A stretch of DNA of 64,000 nucleotides from Brachypodium distachyon (Eukaryota > Streptophyta > Magnoliopsida > Poales > Poaceae): assembly GCF_000005505.3 (NCBI RefSeq), contig NC_016133.3:27134508-27198507 (forward strand), given 5' to 3'. Positions 21,650-32,160 of the stretch are shown here, piece after piece. Position 1 is the stretch's first letter. The number at the start of each line of letters is the position of its first letter. The notes beneath the pieces are model-generated. The model saw only the letters and a program-made list of their open reading frames with translations. It searched no databases and was not told the origin of the DNA. The position numbers and the translations under genes were made by a program.

Positions 21650-21975
21650 CAAACTTATGTTTCTTTGGTGGAGATCTTGGCACATGAGAAACGAGGTCAG
21701 GGCCTTATCTCGACTCTTCAAACATGAGATCCTCTTTACAGCCTGCCATCTAGAAATTCAGCACCTTGTGCCGTTTGATCCAAGCATCCAGTTAAAGTTC
21801 ACTAGTCGCCTCAACAATGTTGTTGCACTTGAGCTTGTGAAGTTCTGCATTAGTGTGTCTGGTGGTGGTGTTTTGGGTGTTGTTATTCCCTGCGTGGAGC
21901 GCTAGCTCGAGTGTGATTGTAACAACCATGCCCGTTCGAGTAATTTAATACCACCTTTCAGAAAAAATCTACACA
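21650..21975 (+). mobile_element. LINE 3'-end fragment
   Basis: The frame from 21657 reads 'LWWRSWHMRNEV', which resembles the segment between the zinc-knuckle-like domain and RNase H of plant L1-type LINEs. After the stop near 21905 comes GTTCGAGTAATTTAATACC...CAGAAAAAA, similar to plant LINE 3' tails. The upstream reverse transcriptase is absent. A 5'-truncated LINE is the likeliest reading. Confidence 0.4.
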
Positions 21976-22357
21976 ACTGTTTCAGTAAATTTACTACTCC
22001 AATTTAAGTATAACCTAGTTTTCATGGAGGAGTACCTATGTTATGAAATGCAAGAAGTCGTAGCTTTGTATTGAGTCAACTTTTTTAAGTTTAACCAAGT
22101 TTTATAAAAAGTCTCCAAACATATTCGACTCCAATTTAAATTTTTTTTAATCCATCATTATATTTACGTAGTATACTTATTTGATATCGTATGTTTGATA
22201 TGATTTTCTATAAATTTGGTCAAAATAAAAAATTGACTTCATAACTTTTATATTTAGAAACGAATGAAGGAAGTAATTTGGTTCCAAGAGAACAACAAAG
22301 ATATTGTAGATAATAACAATAATACTCCGGAGCAACAAAACATATCACAAACTCGTA

Positions 22358-22450
22358 CTACCTCTGATCCAAGATAAGTGTTGCAATTTTGAACTAGACT
22401 TGAACTAGGCTTAATTCAAAACTGAGACACTTATTTTGGATCGGAGGGAG
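22358..22450. mobile_element. Stowaway MITE, 93 bp
   Basis: Ends CTACCTCTGATCCAAGATAA and its inverted partner TTATTTTGGATCGGAGGGAG, flanked by TA at 22356-22357 and 22451-22452, as expected for Tc1/mariner-derived Stowaway elements. Confidence 0.85.
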
Positions 22451-23975
22451 TAACAGACAAGTGCCGTAAAGGATGTGTGGAAGCAAGAACATATCAGAAA
22501 GTCTAGATTCACAATAAAAAAAACATATCAAATATCAGAAATCATGAGCCACCGAACCCTAACTAGAGGAAGGGAGGGAAGGAAGATGAAGGGAGGAGCT
22601 TTAGAACGGTAACTTTTGAGGTGTGGCCGTAGCCGCCCAATAGGCGCGCTGCTCTAAGGTTTAGAGTGGTGACTGGAACATTAAAGATAGTCGGTAAGAT
22701 CCTTATAGACAACTTACAGATTGTAATTTTATTGTTGTATTGATGATGTAACTTGTACTCCCATGTAGTTATGGCTAAAAATAGACACTTACAGACAGAC
22801 TGTTGTTTATATTTTTGAGAAGGCAGTGATCCGCTGGACAGGTTCGTTGGCTTTTTCGCGGCGCAGTCCAGCAGCTTAGCCGGCTGTCCTTGTCCACTTG
22901 CAACGCCAGTCGTGCGTTTTACTGCCATGTTCGCTCAGGAGGAAAACCAACATATGTTTCCCGATACCGAGAGGTGTTTCTTTCAAGACTCCACGCCATG
23001 CCATTACTTTCCGTCCAGGTTTAACAATAGATGATAAGGAGGTGAGATTAGTCTACAAATCCCCCTCTTTCCGGATTCGGAGATTTTCAACAGATGATCA
23101 GTTGATTTGCATTGTCTTCTAAAATATTCATATCATTACTTTCCGTCCAGGTTTAACAACAGACAAGTTCTGATATTTCAACAAGCAACATGACAGGCGG
23201 TTATATCTGATTCAGTTGCAAGATTCAAGCGGACTTCAGATACCATGGTTTGGCCATACCCTTAGCCTTAGGTCGTCAAAGGGAAAAAAAGTGGGTACCT
23301 ATTTTCCAAATATCATGTGATTCACAAGAAACATAAAGAAGTAAACAACAAGCCGAACATCAACAGTGGTGACGACAATCTAATTTAGACACTTTCTGGC
23401 CATCAGGTTGTTTTTGAATCCAACTGGTCAATATGGTCCTGCAATTTTGCTTTATCAAATTTGTGACCCTGTTATGTTGGATCAACCATCACCTAACTGT
23501 GGCATTCACCAATGGAGCAAAGAAAAGTTCCAAACTTCTAAATTTATATCCATCTTTAGCTGGTTTTACATCAAAACATCTGGCATTTTGAAGGCCCAGC
23601 GCCGCCTGGCCATGATGTATTGCCGTGAAAATATTTGAATGCTGAGCATGGCTACTTTCCTGGGAGAAACCATCTTATCACGAAACAGTAATGACTAACG
23701 ATGAAGAATGATGCAGTCCTCCAGCAATCTTGCAGTGAATTCTCCGTACTCCCTTCAAATGTTAATCAGCTGCTTTGTTCAGAAAGACCTGATATCCCTG
23801 CTATTCCAATGTCCATGCAATTACTGACCATGGACATGCCCAACAGTCTATGTACTGCAGAATACACAAGGAATAGCAATGAGGCATCCAGCATGTTCAT
23901 GATACCTACAAAGATAAAGATGTTGGCACAAATAAATAGTTTAATTACCTGGAACAAGCATTTTTTGCATTTTAC
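22451..23975. other. Intergenic and 3' flank of the RsmI gene
   Basis: A 30-plus-bp direct repeat starting ATTACTTTCCGTCCAGGTTT occurs at about 23001 and 23136. A minus-strand frame at 22563-22928 starts 'MAVKRTTGVASG' but has no known domain. The last few hundred bases are probably the 3' UTR of the methyltransferase gene. Confidence 0.45.
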
Positions 23976-26900
23976 TCATTTTCCAAACACCCTCAGTGCG
24001 AGTGCATAAACATCTTTTTTCTTTGCTGACGTAGCATCAGCCACCAATTTCACCGCCTATAATGGAAAATTTAGTTCAGAAGCAACAAAATAAGCTGATC
24101 TAACCATTATATGGTAAGATACTGAATATGCAGGTAAAAACTATAAATTCCATATACTATTTTCTTTTAAGCTTGAAATGTATCAATGAGTTGAACTGAA
24201 TGTGCACCGTTGAAAGGGCATGCCCTTTTGCCATCAATTCTTTGAGTTCATGTTCAAGGAAATCCTCGGATGGAGTTTCATCAACTGAAATTGAGTTCCC
24301 TTCTATGAGTACTGTGATTTCCCCCTTTGGCTGTCGAGTTGCAAAGGCTTCATTTGCTCCACCTAGAGTTCCTCGCCAAAACTGCAACAATATATAAAGT
24401 TCAGGACTGCAAAGCAAAACAAATGCAGAAACTGTAAATTTACATCGACTGGCACAATCCTATTTTCGGGAAAAGAGAGATTGTTTACAACTTCTCATTC
24501 ATTTATCAATTTAGATAAATATATACAAGAGTTCAGTGCCACATGGGCCAAACCTAGACTACAATAGAGGTCACACAGTCAAGTCACCCTATATAGGCAT
24601 ACTACACTTAAAAGAACCGATGACCCTACACTTAACAGAACTGATGTTTAAGTTCGCACAGGTATTACTCTGTATAGCAAATAAGGGCGCAAATGCAAAG
24701 GGCTCAGAATTCAGATGGTACACAAATTAATTCGGTATAAGCGTATAACTCAATGCTACAAAATATTTGAATGAGACTGGATTTGCTCTTATTGATTTAA
24801 TTAATCAGTAAAGTAGAGACGGATCTGGTGGCACTTGGCAGCAGATTCAGCAATATAGCTCTGCAAACCACAGCACTTCAAGTCAAAAGAGCCTGTCTAC
24901 AGTAGATGTTACGCTGTGACGATCAGCTGGAGTGTTCTATTGGAGATTGTACGAAAAGAAAGAAATGTAGGTAATGAAGGATGGATAGGTTAAAAGTAAA
25001 CAATTGCAGGACTACCTCTTCATGTAATTTTGTTATCTCCCTTGCAATAACACATGGCCTGAATCTCAACACATAAATGAAAACAAGATAGGTCAACATA
25101 TCTGACAGATGGCTCGCATGCAATATACCACAAATATAAATGCTTTGTATTTACACATGAATAAAGCTGCTCATACGGCGAGTTACTGATTTGCAATATA
25201 AATATAGAGAGAGATGCAGTACTACTGTGCTTTACTGGTTTCCACTTGCCACTTTGCAACAAAAAATTTTGTAAATCCTGTAACAACACACAGGAGTGAC
25301 AGCATCAGTTACCTCGAATCACCAAAAGACGAAGCCGCATCAACAAGAAATTGATGAATTCCATGAGGAGGGACATAAAATATTTGTGTAGCAGCTTCAC
25401 GGGCAGATAGCTCAAGCCTATCTTTTCTTGATCGGCCATGCTTAGGTAAAAAACCCACTATAAAAAAAATCAGAACTGAATCTAACAAAGAATGATTGCC
25501 ATGAGTAAATAAAGAGAGTACAGTACCAGCGAAATTTACCAAATGTGAATTCATCTGTTGGCAAACCCGACGCAGAAAGAGCAGCCATTGCGGCAGAAGG
25601 CCCAGGAATGGGAATAACAGGAATTTTTTCAGTTGCACATAGTCTGGCCTGTGAAGAACGAGATACCATGTTTCATATCTCACACATCTACGAGCAGCAT
25701 GAGACTTGAAAACCAAGTTTGTGTGTTGTTCATTGCGAATAAATCATACCAGACCATCAACTAACCGATAGCATGTATACCATTCTCTTCAACGATGTTA
25801 TTATGTGAAGTGGGTCGCTATTAACATTATTCTTTGCTCTTCAATGTAAGGTGCAAGTTCAAATAAAACAAATAGAGCAAGTCGGTTTACCAGTTCCATG
25901 CCAGGGTCACTGATGCCCGGAGTACCAGCATCACTAATCACCGCAACTGCTTCCCCTTCATGAATCCTCTTTAAGATACTAGGCTCTCTCTCACGCTCGT
26001 TGAACTTATGGAAGCTGAGCTGGAAACTTATAGCTTAAGTTCTAAGTTCAATTGGACATCCACAGCAGGGTGGGATATGCAGCTACTTGTAGCTCGCACA
26101 TGGAAAAAATAGGTGCACAATCAACTCACAAGAGGTGTCTTGATGTTGTAATGTTGAAGCAACTTTCCAGAATGCCTTGTGTCTTCAGAGAGTATGACAT
26201 CAGCACATTTAAGAACACGCAATGCCCTGCAAGAAGAGCCATCAGGTTATTTCTAGGATCCTTGTTTCAGGAAATGCAAACTAATACGATGGTTTTCATA
26301 TATACTCCCTCCGTTCCTAAATTCTTGTTGTGGCCGTTCCTAAATTCTCGTCATGAATTTAGGAACGCAGGGAAAAGCATGTAACAAGCCATTGGTACTC
26401 TTCAGAGAAGGGGGAGAAATCGAGTCCCGCACATGAAAGTAACACATGTTTTGTTAAAATCAAGTCAGTCCTGGTCTCCTCCCACACTAGAAGTTTAACT
26501 GCCTTGCAAAGTCAACTGAGGCATGGTATTAATTGGGTTATGGAACCACTAAAAAAATTTCATCTGTAGGAATTTAAATAGAACATTGTCTTATTGCCCC
26601 ATTTCCTTTTGCCAGATTCTCTTATTGCATCATCATGAGCTTTGGTATGAGTTTATTAGGAACATACAATCAGATTTCATAAATGTTCCTCGCAAAAAGA
26701 AAAAAAGGTCCTAAATATATTCCCCTTTCACGACAAAAATGGTATGTTCCATTATCATTTTTATTAGCCTAACCTTAGTAATCACCTGATATCGTGACAC
26801 AAAGATTAGTATCAGAAGATAATACATGACCTTCTTGAAGCATAAAGCTATCTACCAAGTGATTTGACACGCACGATGATGTTAAGAATTGACTATATGT

Positions 26901-27423
26901 CTGTATCATAACAGCTCTCGTAGTCAATATACCTCAAGGTGATATCTTCAAGGTTCCCAATGGGTGTCGCCACTAGATACAACCCTGACTCCAAATCCTG
27001 TATACCAAAATGAGCAACAACACAATCAAATCAATAAATAGCATACCTTTTATCACTGGAAAATTGTATAGTTATTATAGTGAAATGCAGTATTCTGAAA
27101 CTACCAGTACAGAAAAATAAAACTTTTCTCCCGTTTTAAGCTGCACTAGGGAACAACAATGGCCTATGCCCACAAAAACGTCACATTCCACAAGTCCACA
27201 AGGCACCGGCATCACAAGTAACTGAAAAGAAGCAGTGTGAAAAGGGAAGACAAGGGTTCACCGTTTCCGAGGCCCGCTGCTCCGGCGAGCCGTTGGATGC
27301 AGCGGCAGATATGCGGCGTGCGAGCGGTGCCCCCGCGGCTGCGGCGAGGCGGAGATGGAAGGGAAGGCAGCGGGGAGTGTTGAGCGTCAGGGAGAGGGCC
27401 TGGAGACGGAGCAGCGACGCCAT
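23976..27423 (-). CDS. rRNA small-subunit methyltransferase I (RsmI-type), probably plastid-targeted
   Basis: Nine coding exons on the minus strand: 27423-27262, 26997-26933, 26226-26130, 26019-25891, 25648-25540, 25457-25313, 25058-25016, 24381-24208 and 24056-23976. Joined they give 1005 nt, 334 residues, with GT-AG introns and no stop. The enzyme belongs to the tetrapyrrole methylase family; bacterial RsmI 2'-O-methylates C1402 of 16S rRNA using S-adenosylmethionine. Seen motifs are 'YLVATPIGNLEDIT' (61-74), 'SEDTRHS' (89-95), 'SDAGTPG' (137-143), 'PGPSA' (166-170) and 'GEITVLIEG' (270-278). The first 54 residues are Ala/Leu/Arg-rich and lack acidic residues until late, as in a chloroplast transit peptide, so action on plastid ribosomes is inferred. 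The start at 27423 is chosen because it precedes this peptide. A small MITE lies in intron 2. Confidence 0.93.
26305..26372. mobile_element. Stowaway-like MITE in intron 2 of the RsmI gene
   Basis: The left end CTCCCTCCGTTCCTAAATTC is preceded by TA. The right part GAATTTAGGAACGCAGGG is a degenerate inverted partner. It sits between exons 26933-26997 and 26130-26226 and disturbs no splice site. Confidence 0.65.
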
Positions 27424-27579
27424 GGGCGGTGGCGGCGCGGGGAGAAGGACGCGAGCGTGGCCGCCGTTCTTGAGCGAGAGGGTGGAAGAGAGCAGTAGAG
27501 ATAGTATTTGGAGCGCTGCCGGATTCTATCTGGACGGAGATTCTCTAAAGTAAGCTTCCCCAATTAGTCCGATTAAAAA

Positions 27580-27915
27580 AACAATTAACCTAGTTTTTTT
27601 TCGAACACATTAGGCGCTCACACCACGCGCGTACACTCACCCACATGAACGTACACACGCACACCTATCCCTATGAACATCTCCTGAAAGATTGAGCCGG
27701 CAGATCTTGAGAGATTGACAAAATCACCGCTGGCGCCTCGTTGTTGATAGGTACGTCACCTACCACTGAAATAATAGCGCTGGTTAAATTCTGAAATAAT
27801 CCAAGAAATGTGACACCCATATGTCAAGTTTAGAACTTGAATCTGGGTGGGCTGGTTCCACCACAAGGAACCAAGCCACCTAAGTTAGACTCAGTTCACA
27901 ATTAATCTAGTTTTT
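27580..27915 (-). mobile_element. Au-like SINE with long target duplications
   Basis: Read on the minus strand, 27897 to about 27599 is tRNA-derived: a box-B-like GATTCAAGTTC near 27833-27843, then a body with GGCGCC, CCGGCTCAATCTTTCAGGAG and GTGCGTGTGTACGTTCATG, and a short A tail (T run at 27594-27601 on plus). The body resembles Au SINEs of the wheat tribe and other grasses. The direct repeats ACAATTAAcCTAGTTTTT at 27581-27598 and 27898-27915 differ at one base and mark the insertion. Confidence 0.8.
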
Positions 27916-29170
27916 GACATGACATACTTACAATTATGCCACGTCTTAGCAACATCTCCGCACCTGCTATCACCAATACGGCAGAGACCGAGAAAAAAAC
28001 TAGCACGTATCGTTCGAAGCCCATCCATCATGCCCGCCATTTGTCTATACCTCCATGTCAGCATCCACGCATGTGACATGCCATTTTACCAAAAGTGCTT
28101 CTTCTGCAATGCGGAACTAGGAATGAAAACGATAATAGTCTTTTTCATATCAAACCAGACTAACAATAACAAGTTTTTGAAAGAGGGAGTTTAGTTTCTC
28201 ATATTCACCTCCAAATATGTTTGCATTTACTATCAAATTTAAACTTAGTATATCGTTTAAAGTTATGGAAGACCAGAAATACATGATTCTTTTAGCAAAT
28301 ATATCCATGTAAACTTGCTAAAGTCATCAATAAAACTTATATTTTTTTGATAGAAAAACAGCAAGGAAGACCCATACATCATAATTATGAGCACCAAGAT
28401 TAAGAATGATTTTCTTTGTGGCTTAATCCTTCATGAAAAAAAAATTGGAGTGAAATTTAAGAAAAAATTTATTATCGAGGAAAAGTTTGTGAACAGAAAC
28501 TAATTTATTTTCTTGATGCACTAGGAACGAAAAAATAGTTTTGAGACGAAGACTACTTCCTCCGTTCTTAAATACTTGTCGCTGTTTTAGTGCAAGTTGC
28601 ACGACAAATATTTAGGAAAGGAGGGAGTACATATTAGGTCTGCAGATGTTGTGATTATAGTTTCCTAGCTCGGATGCAACGGTTTCTTCAAATGCTAGCC
28701 AATTGTCATTTTTTTTCCGGAAGGAAATGGACCTGGATATCGTCGGATTACCTGACACAAAAAAAACATAAATTTCAAGACACTGCTTATTTGTAGTAGT
28801 TACATAATCAGGCGCATAAATTAAGCATGACCAGAATATCTTACTCGTATATTTTTAGGACAATATCTTACACACGTTATCTCATCAACATAAATTTCAC
28901 GGCACATCATAAGCAAAAGTGCGCGACTTCCAGTGTCACCTAATACATACTTTGGTGAAGTATGCCAATATGGAGAAGAGGATGATTCAGGTGCAAAAAT
29001 AATTAGATTTCAGGCGTGCCGATCCGTTTGCCATTAAAGCAACTCTAGCAGTTACCGAACCCAAGCGATCCGAACTCGCGTATTGGTTTTGGGCCCTTTT
29101 TTTTGGGCCATCGATCTCATTTACCGAAAACATAATTTGGTGAACCGAATCGTTTCGTTTCTGTGCACTA
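27916..29170. other. Intergenic, AT-rich
   Basis: No gene is seen. It contains a Stowaway MITE at 28556-28627. Near 29035 the string AGCAACTCTAGCAGTTACCG resembles the end of a small DNA transposon, without a detectable partner. Confidence 0.5.
28556..28627. mobile_element. Stowaway MITE, 72 bp
   Basis: CTTCCTCCGTTCTTAAATAC and the inverted ATATTTAGGAAAGGAGGGAG are flanked by TA at 28554-28555 and 28628-28629. Almost the whole element is a hairpin. Confidence 0.85.
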
Positions 29171-29180
29171 TGTGTAGCGT

Positions 29181-29886
29181 TTGGAGGGGGCTTATCAGAT
29201 CAACTTCGAACTCCCTTTTGCTGCAATCCAACCCCCTCCTCCGCCACCGCCACCCACTCCATTTCTGGCGAGCTTCTTTGGCAACATGCGGCCCCCGATC
29301 TGCTCTGCCACTCGCCGCACGAGTCTGGCAGTCCGTCCCCACGACCGCGGAAACCCTACGAGCGGCCGGCTAACCATCACCGAGGAAGCCCAGGGCCACG
29401 AGTCCGAGGCTGGCCGCAACCGGGTAGGGATTTGGCTCCTTTTGGCTCCGCCGCCGCTACAATGCCTCTGGAGAGGGGAGCTCGAGCGGCGCCCACCCCC
29501 ACGCCGGCAAGGGATTGGCTTCGTTTGACTCCGCCCTCCTCTTCTCCTCCTCCGATTCGTAGATCGAGATAGTCAGGGAGGCGTTTGCGGAGGTGGATGC
29601 GGCAGCGGAGGCGGAGGACGCGGATACGACGGAGGCTGAGGTGGAGGAAGCTGCGGAGGCGGGGTTAGACCCCGAGGACATCACGCGTGCGAAGGAGGCG
29701 TCGACGCACTCCATCACCGACAACGACGCCCGTCGGCTTGCCACGGAGGAGAGGATGCTCGCGACAGCTTACGACCTCTCCAATGCGCCTCCTGCGCCTC
29801 CGGTGACGGCAGCTGCCCTAGTCATACATAAGCATTCCGGCGAGGGGACCGGAAGCCGGCGGGGCCGGAATGACGAACTCCGATGA
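29181..29886 (+). pseudogene. Gene-like GC-rich remnant, unknown family
   Basis: Two frames follow each other. The first (29181-29528) has a proline run and an Arg-rich tail. The second, open from about 29563, encodes an Ala/Glu-rich acidic helix and 'ARRLATEERMLATAYDL' before a stop at 29884-29886. I do not recognise either. The composition contrasts sharply with the AT-rich flanks, so it may be a captured exon or an old gene fragment. Confidence 0.3.
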
Positions 29887-30024
29887 TCTGCAATGTGAAT
29901 CGCGAAGAAGCAACCCCCTATTTTCCATAGTTCTGTGTAAATACTTTCTTTTCAGATAATTAATTTCCCTCTATTTTGTGCCTCGGCTTTTGCTTTTAGA
30001 GTGCTCATCGGACATCAGCATCCC

Positions 30025-32160
30025 GCAAAATACTCGAGTACCAGCTACCTCCATGCACGACAGCACCAACATGAGACAAGAACAATTTGGTACTGTTGCT
30101 AATTGTTATTATTGCTAATTGTTATGAGAGGTCTAATTCAATACAACCCCCCTCCAAACTCAGAATGGTAGGAGGTCTTTTCACATTTTCTTTCTTCTTC
30201 GTACTCTTTACTTCGTTTTGCCTCTTTTTTCTCTCATAAGATATACGTTGCCTCAACATCTGTTTCAACGATCCCTCCGGTGATAATGTTCGGAATTGTG
30301 TCGTCTACTACGCTGTGAAATTTCATCGCGATCTAACGGTGAAATCTCCGGCCAATACCAAAATACGGAGTGTTGTTCCGATTTCTTGAAGCCGTGCGTG
30401 ATAATACGATGTTCACATGTTTCCCACTGATTCTTGCATTGTTTCAACGATCCTTTCGGTGGGACCGTGCGGAATTTTGTCTACTATTACAACGTGAAAT
30501 TTCATCGCGATCCAATGGTGTAATCTTCAGAAAATTTTGAAACACCGAGTGTTGTTTGGAATTCTCGGGACCGTGCGAGACAGCAAGAACATCCAACTTG
30601 TTTTCACGTTTCCTGATGCCTAGAGAATGGTTTCGCCCATCCCTTCGGTGGGATTGTGCGGAATTTTTTCTACTACTACAATGTGAAATTTAATCATGAT
30701 CCGACGGTGCAATCTTCAGAAAACTTCGAAACACCGAGTGATGTTTGGATTTCTCATGTCCGTGCGGGACAACACGAACTTCTGACTTGTTCGCCTGTTT
30801 CCCGCTGGCTCAAGAAACTTTTCGCCGATCCCTTCAGCGAGATTGTGTGAAATTGTGTCTACTACTATCTCGTGAAATTTCGTGGAGATCCAACGATGCA
30901 ATCTTCGGCAAAATCGAAAATAGCGAGTGGTGTTCGGAGCCAGGCGGAAAAAAGAGAAGAAAATATTATTTAATGTCCACCATGTCTGAACCATCTTTGT
31001 GTTTTTCGTAAGAGGAAGGGGGTATATTGAATCAGAGGTGTTTGATGATCAGACTCACAGACTGCAGTTTCAGGTAAAGACAGGCCCTGTAATAAAGGTT
31101 CCATTGTCTAAAAAGATTGATCTATCAAAAGAATTTACAAGCGTAAAAATAAACTTGGCTCCCAATAGAGTAAATTCTACTTTTACCCTCTAGTTGTGAT
31201 TTCATGATAGATCTTACTGCATTAAAATAAAATCTTGCCGCATTTTAACTCCTTAGTCTCGTGACAACTTTACAACATTTCTTACTATTTGCTTGAATTA
31301 ATTTCGTCCGCCACACCAAGCGCGTAGAGGTAGTGGAGAAGTGGAGTGGAGAGGTGAAATGGGGTTGCCGGATCGCATATAGGAGGGCCAGAGGTAGAAC
31401 AACGACTAGAACAACGACTGGCGAGCACATGTCCGCCCGTGCGGGGAGACGCAAACTCGACCCAGATTTGGGTCCTGAATGGGTCCGGACAACAAAACGG
31501 TCAGCTCAGGAAATGGGTCGCCGCATGGGGATATGCGTTTTGTTCGGGCGGAAAGAAACATACGCGTCCGGACGAAACGGTCGCCCTGATAGAGTCGCCC
31601 AAGAACTCGAGTGCCAGCTACCCAGCACCAACATGAGACAACAACCATTTGCTGCAAATGTAATGATCGGACTGTAGTTTAAGGCAAAGATATCGGGCTG
31701 TATGCATCCTGAATGCAGAGGCCGGACAATAAAGTTTCTATTACCGAAAAAAATCGAGTGTCCATGCAAGTTGAGGAACCAAAGGTTACCTGTTATGCAG
31801 CTATGAATTCTTCTTCCATTCGAAAGAAGCACATTTTTTCTACTTTTCATCGGTGTTAGTTGTTCCCCTCGTCTAGTGCTGGAAAATCCACTGTAGGATT
31901 TGGTTTTGTCAAGGAATCAATTATTTTTCAATTTTTTTTTTACTCGGGGACTGTTTGGGAGTTTAGTTTTGGGTCCAATGCCCTTGTAAATTACAACTGT
32001 AAATTACAAGTCCATTGTGAAGCATTATATCAAAAAGAATTACAAGGGTAAAAATAAATTTGGCTCCCAATAGAGTAAATTCTACGTTTACCCCCTAGGG
32101 GCTAGTTGTGATTTCATGATAGATCTTACTACATTTTGCAGCATTTTAACCCCTTAGTGG
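30025..32160 (+). repeat. Diverged tandem segmental duplication
   Basis: Copy A (30025-31260) and copy B (31600-32160) share, in the same order, ACTCGAG-GCCAGCTACC with CAGCACCAACATGAGACAA, then GACTG-AGTTT-AGG-AAAGA, then GTAAAAATAAA-TTGGCTCCC, AATAGAGTAAATTCTAC and CTAGTTGTGATTTCATGATAG. Copy A contains an extra ~900 bp that includes the 190-bp tandem array; copy B has an extra ~240 bp. An inverted fragment of the last motif occurs near 32465. The underlying element is unknown. Confidence 0.65.
30263..30950 (+). repeat. About 190-bp tandem repeat, four diverged copies
   Basis: Units start TTTCAACGATCCCT, TTTCAACGATCCTT, TTTCGCCCATCCCT and TTTCGCCGATCCCT at 30263, 30442, 30631 and 30830. 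Each goes on with GGAATT-TGTCTACTACTA, GTGAAATTTCATCGCGATCC and CACCGAGTGTTGTT or variants. Spacings are about 179, 189 and 199. Divergence between copies is high, so the array is old. Confidence 0.85.
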
